Of a stretch of DNA of 64,000 nt, positions 1-12,882 are shown in pieces. The stretch comes from Echiichthys vipera (Eukaryota > Chordata > Actinopteri > Perciformes > Trachinidae). The notes beneath the pieces were generated by a model that was not told the DNA's origin, did not search any database, and saw nothing but the letters and a program-made list of their open reading frames with translations. The position numbers were made by a program, and so were the translations under genes. The DNA lies in contig OY829648.1 of the NCBI GenBank assembly GCA_963691815.1, positions 33,889,456-33,953,455 on the forward strand, in the 5' to 3' direction. Position 1 is the stretch's first letter; each line of letters begins with the position of its first letter.

Positions 1-2190
1 ATTCAAAGGCTTCATGCCAACATTTAATAGCCACCGTTTTGAGAGAGAAATAAAATTAATTGAAACTAAGACATTATTAAGTTTTTTTTTCATTTTTACA
101 CTTTCATTCATTAAATATTTCTTTTTTACACTGCTAGCATGGCTGATGTTTAAAACATATTAGGTAATGAACAATGTGTAACCATTTTCTTTCCCAAAAA
201 ATAGATATACAGCATTTTGGAATTAAATGTTTGTAGACCGGCAGTTATAGTGGAACACAATCAAAGTATGAGGAGCGGGTGGTTGCTGGTGCAATATTCA
301 TACTAAAAACATACAGACTGGTTTCACAGGATACACAAACAATAACAACAACAAAAAAAACATCTATTGCACAATGGAGGTATGAGATGACAGTATAAAT
401 GATAGTACCGGTGTGGAATTTCCCACTCTCAGCAGTAAACTAGAGACGGGCTGAAGTCAGAGGGAGGTGGACCGAAACACATGACGAACAGATGGAGGGT
501 CACAGTTCAGTTGGCTGGATATCAAGTATCAATACATCTTGGTACTGACTGAAATGTGTCTATATCAGCAAAGTTTGAAGACTATCAAGAACTATTAGGT
601 GGCATCAAAATCTGGTCAGATTTGTAATATTGTAACTTAGTCTTTGATCAAAAAGTAACCAATTTCATTCCGCAAATTTAAGCCGAATTTACATTAAACG
701 TTTTCTTTTGTCTTAAAGGTTGAATATGGATAATGAGCAGAACACCGCCATCTAGTGTGTCAAGATCGTAAGTCGCAACAACAAAAAATAATTCCACCAG
801 TCGGGTTGCCAGGTTGGTCAGACCAGGCCCAGTAGATACAGGAGACCGGAGTCTGTTTGAGCCTATTTGAACCCGTCCCCTCCAGCAAAGCACACCATAA
901 AAACAAGGATTAGAGGAGTTAGAGTTAGCCATTAGCGTTCCGGCTAAGTAAAGATGAAAGTGATGTTAGCGATCAAGGAGAAACGTAGCCATTTGGGTGT
1001 GCGTTTGAATGGCGTTTCTCTCCTTTCTCTCAGTCCATAGAGTGAATGCTCGGCCTATATTGACTCTGGTTTTTGCGCGTCTCCGCTCACTCAGCTGCTG
1101 GGGCAAATAACGCCCCCTTCACTGAGGCTCCGAAGCAGCTGCAGGATTGGAAAACTCCATTTCACCCAGTGCCAGCCTACAGTAGCTGCACCCAACAACA
1201 GACAACCCTGGCAACCAGCAACGCCCAACGCTATTGGCTGCTACCATGGAAACAGAACGGGACAAAAAGTAATTGTCAAACCCCTCAAAAAAATTTTAAA
1301 TCTTTTTTTTATGGAAAAGCAGTATTTTTATTCTGTACCCTTCAAAACGCTTTTAAGATAAAACATATATAGATATAGCTTTTAATAAAGATTCTACATA
1401 TTCAACCTTTAAGTATTGTTCTGGTATCTTTCCTGAGACCGAGGTATTGTATCCAAATTATTTCAAGCTAGTTCACAGTGAGTGCGCATGAGCACAGTTT
1501 TTTTGTTTTTTGTTTTTTTGTTTGAGCGTAAAGATCATTTTTGATTTTGGAAACAGTAGTTTGAAAAAAAAAACTTCTTGGGAAAAGCCCTACACTAGAC
1601 AGCATTTGGCATTTCACGACACTCTCTGCTTGCTGGATGTTCCCATTTATACTTTGTGAAAATATCACAACTATGACCACAGAATGTCAGAGTTGTATTC
1701 TGGAGGACATATCTTTTATGACACAGTAATTAACTCAACAGGGCATCTTGTGACACTCTTCTTCACATTGTAGTTTTCTCTTCACATGTTTTAAAAAGGG
1801 GTTGCTCTCTAAATGCAGCTGTGACTGATAAAATGCAAGGGGCCACGTGGCCAAGTTGTCATCTTTTTGCTGTGCAAGGTGCATGTGTCACAAGTTAGTG
1901 GTGCTTCACATAACTGAAACTGTTAGAAATGACATTCCATAATAGACTTTTGGGTAACAGTTGAGGACAAGCTTACTTGTTAGCTGGTAGGTAACAACAC
2001 AATACTTAATGTAATGATACACTTTCAATGTTACAGTGCCTGGCTGTTTTAGGGTATAAGTTAGCCTATTTGAATTAGGTCTTTTAATGGCATTGTTTGG
2101 AAGTTGGAGCCTCAGTCTTACAGGCTACATATGGTGGTACTTAATATAAGATAAAATACCTTGTTAGACTGTATATGAAGAAGGATGGCT
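1..2190. other. No gene recognised; downstream flank or distal 3' UTR
   Basis: AT-rich sequence lies 5-7 kb beyond the eps15l1 stop. Only short spurious reading frames are present, without family resemblance, and no splice-consistent chain. A plus-strand AATAAA near 1384 is noted but has no supported gene. It could hold part of the eps15l1 3' UTR or the next gene's untranslated sequence. Confidence 0.5.
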
Positions 2191-2194
2191 TGAC

Positions 2195-2435
2195 AGCTGC
2201 CTAAAAGTGAAGCCAAAGTATCTGGATCGCCCCCTGGTGGCTGGCTGCAGTATAGCTCATAGACCCCACACTCTCCTTGTTAGTGGATGGGACATGTCGA
2301 AGTACACCTCAAGTACATTTTTTACTACGATGGTTTCTGTCATTTTAGGTAGTTATTAGTGTTTCTGATAAGTCTGGTTTTAATTAGTAATGTGATGCTA
2401 TAAAAACGAGGTGAAGCGCTATGTTCCCCAGTCAC
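2195..2435. repeat. Dispersed fish repeat (fragment)
   Basis: The phrase ggatcgccccctggtggctg at 2224-2243 and the flanking text are what I recall from a very common teleost interspersed repeat. Pieces that look related occur near 7500-7880, 26975-27475 and 38715-38830. The boundaries are approximate. Confidence 0.45.
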
Positions 2436-2439
2436 TTTT

Positions 2440-4945
2440 GTAAAGTGGGAGGAAGCTGAGCTGTGTTGTCCATCTTTATATACGGTTTCAATGAGGAATG
2501 AAAGCAGAGGTAATGTTTTTTATATAGAAACATTTTCACTACAGTGTGACAGGAGGCAAGGCAAACGCTCAAATGCCAATATAAGTTTTATGGCTCAGAA
2601 GTAAATGGAAGCTTGTGAGGACGTGTGAGCCATGTAGAGCTTAGAGATGCATTATATGGATGGGCACTGGTCCCCTACAGGTAAACAGTTTGTAACAGAT
2701 AGCGCAAAGAAAACACTCATATGTAAACAACAAAACATGGCAGGGAGAGGCAGTTCAAATTTCTATCTGGCAGAACTTTTACGAGCATTTCAGCCCAATT
2801 TATAGGTGGATTCACATTATTAGCATTTTTTCCAGAAATGTAGTTCCACGTATGTATAATATCTGGGGGGGGGGAATGTTTTGATATTTGAGTCATGCTA
2901 TTGACCTCCTCCATACCATCATCTTGTCCTGAGAGGCAAATGTAACACGAGATAACATAAGGCCATCTCGTCGTACTTTCTTCATCATGAAAAAATGTAC
3001 ACCCTATCTTAGTTACGAATCATTTTTCATCACAATAGGCTTACCCAGTGATTGGAATACAAATGATTGTGTCCTGACGTTCTGTCCAAAGTACAGCTTG
3101 TTAGCATTTGAAAGAGAGCCCCATACAAAATGGTAAACTCACTATACAGTAGACTATATATTGAGTTGTGAGTGATTTCGGAATAATGTTAATCCAATAA
3201 CACATTTCCCCATTGACTTACATGTGTAAATCAGTAGATACATTGTTTTGAGTGTCACAAACCCTGCAAAACAAATCATTTCTCATCAGAATTTCATTAA
3301 TTTGGTCCAATAACATTTAAAAGTCTAGAAAAGCCGCACCATTAAATAATTGAATTCCCATTTCAGTTAGCCGGAGCGCTCAACTGGAACTAGCCAGCTC
3401 AGCCGGCAGAAGTCTCTTGCCTGCTCTGTGGAAGTATCGCCGCAGCAGTGAAGATCATCTGGGTACTTTTAGACGCAGCAGTTGAACTTCTATTAATACA
3501 GCCATACTTTGTTCCTTTCCAGATTAGAAGTCATTATGGGGAATTTGTATTTCCAAACTCTTTCTTTTCTCTTAAAAAAATTAATAAATGTCAGAATGAT
3601 TGAAATGTTTGAGTTTCATTAGAAGACAACCTATATTACGTACGACAGTCCTGAGACCAAAGGACTGCTAGTGGTTACCTTGGTCATTGTATTGCTCGCT
3701 CGACCCTCTCTGTCTCTCTCTCTCTCTCGCGCTCATTGAGCCTCCGTCCATAACGGCCTTTTCATCCAGCTGACGGTTTGTCAGTGATTTGCCCAGCAGA
3801 CTTTGGTCAGACTTGATTGGCTGTTGAAACAGATGATGTGTTTTACTGTTAATTTGTGTCAAAACACTGGCTGATGCACAACTTGTCAATTACACACTGA
3901 ATACAGACTTGCATATATAAAACACAGCATGATATTTGAAACTACAACAGAGGGGCTGCGAGTGAAACAGAAAGTAACTTCAGCAGAATCAGTTCAGCTT
4001 TAAAGTCCAGATGAAATCAAGCCCCAGAGTCGACTTCAGTCTGTCTTACTCAAAACATCAGTCACCACTTCAAGTAAAAAGGACAGCTCATAGAAAAACA
4101 AGCTGAGTGGTTAATTCCATGTTGAAAAATCAAACTATAACGCATTAGGTTTATCACTTTTTCAAATATCACCAATTCCCTGCCTAATAGACCTGATTTC
4201 AGCCAGTCCCAAACCCTTCCAAACTCTGCAGCTTTGCTTGCTTGTCTGTTGAGCACTGGAGGGACTATACCTCGACTATAAATTATAGCACAAAACAACT
4301 ACTGTATATTAATAATGATGTTCCTTTAAAACACGAACATGGAAAATGTCATGAAAACTGTTAAAATCCTCGTTCTCTAAAAAGAAAACAAGGTTGATAG
4401 GGAACATGAATCCTCTCATCTTGCCTTTCATTTGTTCAATGTGGTGTGACATCACAGCATCGAATCAAGAAGAGGCATCGTTAGCTCTGTTTATCTATAT
4501 ACACTGGACAGAGAGAGGACTGCAGGTCAGCACAGCAAGCGCCACTAAGATCTTATGAAACAAAGAAAATATATCTGTACAATTTGTTGCTGTCACTCAA
4601 AAGATATGTTGACATTTGAAGCTGTTATTTTCATGTGTCAGGTATTTGTCACATTAGATGGAAACAGTGTAATGGATATTTTATCTTTTACGCATTGTTA
4701 GTAAAAAGCATTCTCTTTTACACAGGAGGAGCCGCTGAGCTAGAGAAGGGTTACTATTTCAAACCTGAATTAGAAAAACACATGCACTGGACTCAGGGCC
4801 AGATTAACCCGCTAGGGGACCTCAAGGCAAAAAACAGGCCCCTACTCACCCCCACAGATAAAGTCTCTTCTCTCATGGTAGACCCTGGTGTGGTATAAAA
4901 TAAAAAACTGATATTCTGAGAAATATACTTAAACTCCACCAGTCA
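2440..4945. other. No gene recognised
   Basis: Single-copy-looking AT-rich DNA. A CT-rich simple run lies near 3705-3730. Open frames here are short, have no recognisable motif, and one is driven only by the simple run. Confidence 0.5.
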
Positions 4946-5362
4946 AATGAGACAGAGACATAGAGAGTGATAGAAATAGATAGATGGATAGTGATAGAGG
5001 GAGAGAAGAATTGAGATATATAGCGATTGATAGAGAGAGAGATAAGTTGTTTTTATACAGAAAAGCCATCATATTGGTGGCCATGCAAAGGCAGCAATTT
5101 CATGTCCTGTCTATGTGAATCACATGATCAGCTGTTTCCTGCTTTTAAAACTCTCTTCTGTGGGTCGCACAATAGTTCATTCATCGACACCTCCGCCCAA
5201 TGTGCTGGCAAGCAGCAAAAAAGCTGCCAATATGTGTAGGGTCCGAGCTGGCACATAAGGGGGGCTATATCAGGCCGGCAAAAAGGCAGCCGAATTGCCG
5301 GCTTGCTGTCCAGTGTAAAACACCTATAGATAGATAGAGATAGAGATAGAGATAGAGAGTGA
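4946..5362. repeat. GATA/GAGA simple repeats flanking an unassigned 270-bp piece
   Basis: Imperfect gata and gaga runs at 4946-5045 and 5322-5362 bracket non-repetitive sequence with a plus-strand reading frame of no known kind. The two runs share units and may have been one microsatellite before an insertion, but no target duplication is evident. Confidence 0.6.
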
Positions 5363-5435
5363 CAGACTGAGTAAAGAGAGTAGCTCCGTTAGAAAAAAAC
5401 AGTGCCCTAGAGGGTTGAAATGGTATTTGGTATAT

Positions 5436-5825
5436 CACCTCAACAGAGTCCTGCTAGAAGCTGCTGCACTGTCAGATAATGAGTGAATGCAGAGCTTCAT
5501 TGTCTCAGTTTGTGTCTGCATTGTGTTTATTTTTTCATTATTTGACACTGAGGGGGAGGGGCGACACAAAATGCCATTTGGGAATCAGAGGGCTGCTCGC
5601 CCTGCATGCTGTTATTGGCTGTGAATAAAACCTCCACATGGGCCAAGCCAAGCCACACCCATTCCTGTCACTCTGTCACACAACAAGAAAAGAGAATATC
5701 TAGGCGGAGGGCAGGGCATCTGCAGACAGACAGACCACCACACACTTCTAGTGACGATTGAGAGGGATTACTTTTGTATTTGTTTATACATCGTTCTCAA
5801 GGATAATACTATATAGTATACCTTT
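5436..5825 (+). repeat. Dispersed repeat, copy without the insertion
   Basis: This 390-bp stretch, starting acctcaacagagtcctgcta, aligns along its length with 28221-29616, which carries an extra 1.05 kb in the middle. It therefore serves as the uninterrupted reference copy. No reading frame of note. Confidence 0.75.
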
Positions 5826-5989
5826 AAGAAATGTATTCCTAACACTTTGGATTACTTTTGGAATTCTTCAAAAGCGTCTTGCTGAGTTTTTTTGTCCGGG
5901 TCACATCTGCCATCGTCGTGTGGCAGGTGCACTGCAACTGTTGCATTTTCAAAAATAACGCATTTATGGGAAATGCATGTCTCACATGA

Positions 5990-6230
5990 GTTTTAGAACA
6001 AATAAAACAAAAACAACTAGAAGGGCACTCCAAGAGTACAGACCTCCACCAAGGCTATGCCCTATCTCCAAATGTTAAAAATGTGTTCGCTTTGAGTCAG
6101 TTCTGCTCCAAAATGTAAAGGATTCTTCCTTGGCCCATGCTGCACCCTTCCAACTAGTTTCGTGAAAATCGGGCTAGCAGTTTTCCGGTAATCCTGCTGA
6201 CAGATAAACCAATCAAACTGAAAACAAGAT
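5990..6230. repeat. Possible interspersed repeat fragment
   Basis: The text around tttcgtgaaaatcgggctag (6159-6178) followed by a taatcctgctgacag segment resembles a widespread vertebrate repeat I recall only in outline. No coding capacity was recognised. Confidence 0.35.
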
Positions 6231-6299
6231 CTCCTTGGTGGATAAAATAATCTCTTCAAGTAAGTTAAATATAAAGACAGTAACTGCATTCAGGATGCC

Positions 6300-7111
6300 A
6301 CCAATACAATTGGAACTGAAACAGAATACAGTTACTCATATTTTGCATTTTATACATTAAGCTTCCAGCAGATTTGAGAAAAACTCAACTAATATCAGCC
6401 TCTTAACTTCCTAAAAGAGTCTGGGTTAGTACAGAACTTCCTGAGAAAAAGAAATTGAGAAGAGAGAAAATAGTAAATTGAAAATTCTCAAACCTGAAGA
6501 GCATCAAATCCAGGCTCCTCTATGCACATCTATAATATACATATACCTGTATATATATACTTATCTAACACCTCACTCTGTATTTTCTCACTTGCAGAAC
6601 AACTCAACACTTGACCCTTACAGACGCAGCTGATAGCATCAGTAGCGAGTTATCTATCCCTGTCACCCCCGATGTATCAGCAAAGATCCCTTTTAAGAAA
6701 TACCTTGGCAGTTTGAATTGTAGTGTTATTTTCTTCACAGATGATTGTTGCTGCTGATAGCAGTTGTTTTGTTAACATGCCAGTAGTAACCAACAACACA
6801 CTGAAATTCAAGCTGACAAGTTGTTCTGTCGACAACAGTCAACAAGTCAGCTCAGTCCAGTGAATTGATCCATCACATTACTGTCCAGCCACTACAGTGC
6901 ATATACACAGTGCATCTGTTCCTTCCTCCTCCTCTCTTCTTCACCGTTCTTCATGCCAACAGGAGAGTTTTGCCTTTTAGAGTTCTCGGCCCATAGTTTT
7001 GTTGTCTTGTTTTTTAAATGCAGGGTCAACGGCTGGACTTAACTGATGTTCTTTCTGTTCCATTCATTGAGCCAGTGCGCACGGGGGAATGTAAATAGTC
7101 GAGATGCAGGT

Positions 7112-7113
<2 letters not shown>
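6300..7113. other. Proximal downstream region of eps15l1, probably 3' UTR
   Basis: Non-repetitive sequence immediately past the stop codon on the minus strand. Its position makes it the likely proximal 3' UTR. No canonical poly(A) signal was found on that strand within it. Confidence 0.45.

Positions 7114-7154
<41 letters not shown>
7114..7154. repeat. (TG)n microsatellite
   Basis: A pure tg run of about 41 bp lying 140 bp beyond the eps15l1 stop. On the transcript strand it would read as CA repeats in the 3' UTR. Confidence 0.95.
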
Positions 7155-7157
<3 letters not shown>

Positions 7158-7292
7158 CCAGAGTCTGTATGAAGACTTGAGTTAATCCAGTGATGTGCTT
7201 TGTGTCTGAATATTTAGATGTCAATCATGTTCTTGTGCATGTTAGCCTGTCTACGCGCTGCGTGTGTATTTGCGAGTGGTAGGGGTTCCAGG

Positions 7293-7439
7293 TCATGCGT
7301 TGGACATCTCGGCCTTGCTGAGGGCGATGGCCAGCTCCAAGTCTTCCTGCTCCTGCTGTCTGAGCCTCTTCAGCCGCTCGCGCTCTGCTCGCTCACTCTC
7401 CCGTTTCGCCCACTCCAACTGCTGAGCCTCATTCCCAAA
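7293..7439 (-). CDS. eps15l1: eps15l1 last exon: ubiquitin-interacting C-terminus
   Basis: The exon encodes FGNEAQQLEWAKRESERAER and ends QEQEDLELAIALSKAEMSNA before TGA, 48 residues in all. The E-D-L-E-L-A-I-A-L-S-K helix is the classic UIM core, with Ala and Ser at the key positions. The upstream QQLEWAKRESE helix is the weaker first UIM of the family. This tail binds ubiquitin and supports coupled monoubiquitination of the protein. The acceptor is gtag preceded by a (TC)n run. No AATAAA-type signal is seen on the minus strand in the first kilobase after the stop, so the poly(A) site was not located. Confidence 0.96.
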   Translation of the reverse strand, partial: FGNEAQQLEWAKRESERAERERLKRLRQQEQEDLELAIALSKAEMSNA

Positions 7440-7443
7440 CTAC

Positions 7444-7466
7444 AGAGAGAGAGAGAGAGAGAGAGA
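7444..7466. repeat. (GA)n run forming the polypyrimidine tract of the last intron
   Basis: On the minus strand this 23-bp run reads (TC)n and ends at gtag directly before the last exon, so it is both a microsatellite and the pyrimidine tract of that acceptor. Confidence 0.9.
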
Positions 7467-7494
7467 TAAAAACATTGGTGGCTTTATCTATCTA

Positions 7495-7885
7495 AACCAA
7501 GCCCCCACCACAGCTACTTCCTGGTTGATCCAATCAGGAAGTGCCAAAAACGTCAGTTCTCAGAGTGTCCAGTAGGAGTAGTTTGCACAATAGAACAGTT
7601 TCTCATTGACCCCCATGTTAAACAGGCCATTTTCACAGCATAATTAAACCTGTTTAGGTCTTGTTTACAAAAAAAACATTCTAGTCTGTATATTTAGGTC
7701 ATATCTTCATGACAACACTGAGGGGACGGAGACTGGACGTATCGCCCTCCCCCCAACGTCACATACATGCCCTTTTTTGGTAAGAGGAAATGAGGCGAAG
7801 TCAAAGTCTCACAAGATGGAGACTCCTGTAGGTGAGGACGCTTGGATCAAGTTGAGAGAACGGATCCCGGTGGGTATGATACGTC
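7495..7885 (-). repeat. Dispersed repeat, opposite-strand copy of 26975-27475
   Basis: Reverse-complement similarity to 26975-27475 is plain over the segments around cttcctggttgatccaatca, acccccatgttaaacaggcc and ttaggtcatatcttcatgac. The 3' side ends in a aaaaaatggacgta-type motif on the minus strand. Confidence 0.75.
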
Positions 7886-7889
7886 CATT

Positions 7890-9560
7890 TTTTGTACAAT
7901 CTACTGTATGATCTATACTTAGGTCTTTTGTTTCTGCCTTTTTAAAAAGAAATTCTTCTGAAACAAGGTATGTAAACTAATCAAAAATTTAAAAAAAACA
8001 AGTTAAATGTATAAGTTTAATAAGTAAGTGTAATGAGTTTGTTTGTGAAAAAAAATCAAAACTACTGGAAAAGTCAATCAAAGGCATCCATTCAAACACT
8101 GTGTGTTCAGGAATTAAAGAAGTGCAGGCACACCGTTATTATGCCAGAGATACAAAGGTTGCAAAGCTTGACCTGCTGCTTGTGTTATTGGAATAAAAGT
8201 GAACACCCTGAACATCTGATCGTGACGGTTGTTGTGCGTTTTGGCAGGCAGCTGCTGTCCCCTCCTCCCAGCACTGCGTACCGCCACTGAATCTTTTAGT
8301 GTTGGACCGTAGCAGCCTACTTTTACCCCTGAAACACACATCAATATTAAATCATATTTTAAATGTTTGTTTATATTACATGTTAAAGGCTCAGTAGGCA
8401 GGAAACCTAGAAAAAAGATGATTGTTGAGTCTACACGCGTCTCATCTGATGCACGGACTGCATACACACACCCAACAGTCCCTGCTCGAGGCAATCGCAC
8501 ACTTTTTTACCTTATCCTCCATAATGTCCGAGTCACAGGTAAGAAAATCCTTTTTTGAACACATGAGCGATAGTAAATAGTATTTATATTTAGTGTAAAA
8601 TAATAGGAAAGACGGAGGACTACAAAGGCTAAAGTAACGTAAGCCGACAGGTCTGACATCAGGAGTTCTTCACTTATAGAGGCAATAGAAACAGTGCCGA
8701 ATGAGTTCATTAGACGGCCAGGATGACTGAGATGGAGAACTAACTTTACTCATATGTTCACCTGTATCAGTCTGCTTATGCCCCATCAGTATTGGGATTG
8801 TTAAAATGATAGAGGGGAATTTTCTGTCACTCTTGTCAAACTTGTAGGAATGTGAAGACGTTTGAGGTGGAATAGTTTGATTCAGGACTCTGACGTAGCA
8901 ACATCAACCTGAGCTTGTATTAGCAGCAGCCGTATGCCTTTGGCTATGGTTAGCAGGAGGCTAACGTTTTAGAAACCTCTGACAATGCGTTATAAGTAGC
9001 CGCCAGGCTGTTTCTATGGTAACTCAGTCCACACAACCTAACCCCATCACAGCAGCTGGAGTTGTTAGAGGAAAAATCATTTATCAGTTTACCTGTCCAA
9101 GTTCAAACCAATGTTATCCCCAACTTCTCTCCATCTTTGAAATGCAGCGCCCATATTTACACGTGTTTTATTTATACATGCGTTTGTTGTCGGACTCTCT
9201 TTTAGCCTCTTGTTGACCAATCAGTCTTCCTCTTCTTAGATTGTTTTGCCCTGAATGCGACTGTTTCCAATCGTGGAATCACAATCTTTGCTGTCTGGTC
9301 ATCCGCCATTGCTGCAGACTGGGTTTCCACCAAAGAGACGTGAACATCTGCTTTAGTAGAACAGCCAATCACAGGGCTCGCTCTCTCAGCTGCTCTGTGA
9401 TTGATCAAAGTCTTCCGTCACGTTGTAGATTATTTTCAGACTGAAAACAGCCTAGGAGAGAGGCAGAGGTGTCATCTTCTCTCACATCACTTACATTATC
9501 CCGAAGGTTATTATGGAAGCTTTTGCCTAATACTGATAAAAAGAAGCTGCCTACTGAGCC
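7890..9560. other. Intron sequence, no gene recognised
   Basis: Last intron of eps15l1. Several overlapping open frames on both strands at 8030-8560 and 9200-9750 show no family resemblance and have poor codon character. The stretch near 8385-8500 looks like an interspersed repeat but was not assigned. Confidence 0.5.
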
Positions 9561-9582
9561 TTTATTATTATTATTATTATTA
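9561..9582. repeat. (TTA)n microsatellite
   Basis: A 22-bp tta run directly preceding the LINE 3' fragment at 9584. Confidence 0.9.
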
Positions 9583-9583
9583 T

Positions 9584-9832
9584 CTGCGTGGGTTTTCTCC
9601 GGTTTCCTCCCACAATCCAAAGACATGCACGTGTTAGGTTCATTGATGACTCTAAAATTGCCCGTAGGTGTGAATGGTTGTCTGTCTCTGTTTGTCTCTA
9701 TGTGTCCTGTGATAGACTGGCGTCCTGTCCAGGGTGTTCCCCGCCTCACGCCCGATGTCAGCTGGGATCGGCTCCAGCCCCCCGCGACCCCGAAAGGGAC
9801 AAGCAGTTGAAGATGAATGAATGAATGAATGA
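9584..9832 (+). mobile_element. L2/Maui-type LINE 3' end with (GAAT)n tail
   Basis: The fragment reads through gatagactggcgtcctgtcc and gtcagctgggatcggctcca and ends in a gaat repeat, as I recall for fish L2-family 3' termini. It is 5'-truncated and has no coding sequence. Shorter relatives lie at 23085-23135 and 43765-43860. Confidence 0.75.
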
Positions 9833-12800
9833 TTCTCCTTAAAATTCCAATATGGATGGGGCTATTCTATTTCCATGGCTTCATTTATGACAATCACTTA
9901 ACTTGTCACACACCCTGTATGTAAAGCATGTTGCACTTAATTGTGTGCTTGTGTAGTTGGCAAGGATTGCAGTTGAAAATCTGGCCTGATTATTACTGAG
10001 TTTTACTCTGCCATGCCAGTGGAAAAAATAAATGAAAAGATATATATTTTTTAAGACTATTCTCTATTCTGACATTAAAAGAATCACCCTCACAACTTTA
10101 GACCAGACTGCTGCAGTGACATTTATGAAATGATTTGGGGGCTTATTCACGTAAAATTGCCAGAACATAATGAGTAATGAGATGCATGTATGAAAGGGGC
10201 TAGACACAGAGTATATTACGGACAGAGGTGGGAATACAGGAGTTATATCATATATACTGTATATGGTTTTCCTATTTGATTTTGATTACTGTTAAGAAGG
10301 ATAAGCCGTAAAAAGAGATTTGAAGGAATTGAAGACATTTTTTTTCTAAGAGTCAAAATTACAACAGTTGAGCTGTAAAATACCTTATGGTCAGTTGTTA
10401 AAAAGCAATAACTGCAATTTTCACCTGAAAAAGGCAGGTATGTGAAAAACAATATTGTTATAGAAATTGAACTTGGTCATAAGGATGACATTTTCATAAT
10501 ACAAAAGGTAAGATCTATTAAACACATAAGGAATGCTTTAACATCTGACATCTGAAATTCACTGCCTTTATGAGCATTAATTAACATCATTTTGATAATA
10601 TTTCCAGAATGTTGTATTATGTGAACTTCATTGTGTGTTTGGTCTCTTACCTTGACTTTGTCAGGTCCTGTCAGAGAGGTGGATTACAGAACAGAGATAT
10701 TACTGACTTGGCTAGTTTATAGGATATCACAGCACAGCACATAGACACTGTGAAGGGAGACCTGCGGGGTTTCTCTTCAGTCCTTTGTGTTTAGCTACTT
10801 GTTTATCATTAAGAGCAATTGACTCTGCAGTATTCAAACTACAGGAGAGTTAGTGTTGATTGAAGTATTATTATGAATTCTTGATTGTGTCACCGATGAG
10901 ACAAATGGACTGTGGTGAAACGGAGCTGTCAGTGAATCCCTTCACTAAGTGACAAACAACACTGAGAGCTTAAAAAAAAAGGAGCAGTATAACATGATTT
11001 CAACTAGAGGAGATGTCACATGCAGAGTAAGAGAAAAAACAAACAACTCCATTGTGTCTAAGTGATGACATCATCAAACCGTAGAACTAATCAAAAGTTT
11101 TTGCACGAATGAGGAATCCTAGGAATTCTGCCCATTAAAGGATAAGTCTTAGAAATGATAACCTAGGCCTCTCTTTCCTGATTTATGTCATTAGGACAAT
11201 TGATTATGCTCATATCACATGACTATAACCTAGATTAAATGACTGTTTCCTCAAATATACGTATGTAACTCTAGTGTGATGTTGGACGTGTTGAACTGAA
11301 GTAGTGCTAGCAGCAGATTGAAAGGTGCATTTGTAAAAGTCTGAACAAAATCAGCCGTCATACTGGGATGAGGTCAAAAACAACTGGGACAATCTTTGCA
11401 CAGCTGTGTCAAGCAGGTTTCATCAGAAAGTCCCTAGTCAAAATTGGATTTCCATATCATAGCTTTGACATGCCCATTCATTTTCTGTGTTATTCTCAGG
11501 ACTATCATCTCATGTTATAACCTAAGATGTATATTATGTATATAAACATATTCATATTCCATTATGCCTTTCATCACATGCTAGAATCATTCACACTAAA
11601 GCAGGGCTTTTGAGGCCACATTACTGTATTTGACCCCAAGGACTACATCCAGTCAGGTAGGTTTGGATGATATAACTGGGCTAATTACATTTGATCAATC
11701 ATATTTAGGTTAACTATAGCAAGTACTAAATCATAATTATTCTTCAATGAAAGAATACATTACATTTTCAAAAAAGTCTGTATATGGCCTGGGCAATACA
11801 GTTTACAAATGTCCCTGTTAATTTCCATACATTTCCATATATTCACTTTAATTCCCATGGAACGTTTGGAAAGGGTGAGTCTGAAATAATTAAAGTATGT
11901 TTGTGGAGAAGGAATTAGATGCTTTGATGGGATTGATTATTATTTAATAATAAAAGTTAAAGCTGCCAGAACTTTATACTGGTAATGAAAAATGTTTCAT
12001 GCTTCAAAGGAAGTATTTGAATGGCTGTTGGTAAAGGAAACATTGTATTCTAAATGATGTGCTTATTATTTTTCACAAATAATTTCATTTCAGTTTGTAT
12101 CAAAGATGCCATTAAAAATAGACAGTGAAGTCCTGCACTGATTGCAGAAGTTGCAGAATAAAGATGTTGAAGGATGCTTGAGAGTGGTGAGAAAGGGCAA
12201 CAGTACAGTTACATAATGACACATGCATAATGAGAACAGACAGCAGAGGTAAAGCACAAAACAACTACCTACATCAGATGGTGACCATAGAAGCACACAC
12301 AGCAAGGCCATGCAGAGTTGAGTAGTGATACTGCTGTGTCTCATGTTAGAGCCATAAATCTGACTAATAGTTGAACTATAGTACCAGTCAGCCAGAAGCA
12401 GTATTCCCTGCTTAGAAAACAGTGATTATGTCCCAAGAAGTAAATCTGCCTGACTGAAATGTGTATCTTGTCATTCCTGAGGGATTAGTGTGAGTTACCG
12501 TAGTTGTTTCCTAATGGTTTGGTGTGTGATAGGTTTGTGTTTGCTTCCATGAGTAGACGCTCACGAGACTTTACTAGTCCAGACTGTGACCGTTATGCCA
12601 AGACTCTTCTGATGTTAGCCCTCAGCCATTCTGAAAGTCTGGGGAACCCTGACGACGTTATTTTATTTTTCCTGCTAAAACTAAATATTTATGCTCTGCT
12701 GCCTACACGGCTCTAAAACCAAACGGCAATATCAAAAGTAGGTTCAAATGTGTCACAGTGGTGAATGGGACTATTTTTTTATTTCTGGAATCTTCACTGA

Positions 12801-12882
12801 TTTGTTGATAAATGTCCTTCAAATATTATTATATTCAAAGTAAAGTATTCTACTAGCAGCAGGGAGTGGGGCTTCTAGCTAA
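9833..12882. other. Intron sequence, no gene or repeat recognised
   Basis: About 3 kb of AT-rich DNA with only short frames and no inverted or direct repeats that I could see. It is the longest plain stretch in the window. Confidence 0.5.

Noticed and set aside
7039..7469. Plus-strand frame 7218-7469 over the last eps15l1 exon
   Set aside because: It is the antisense shadow of the UIM-coding exon.
8114..8500. 128-residue minus-strand open frame
   Set aside because: No recognisable domain, overlaps frames on the other strand, and lies in the last intron of eps15l1 in repeat-like sequence.
9405..9810. Overlapping open frames on both strands, one over 110 residues
   Set aside because: They run through the (TTA)n tract and an L2-type LINE 3' UTR and are not coding.
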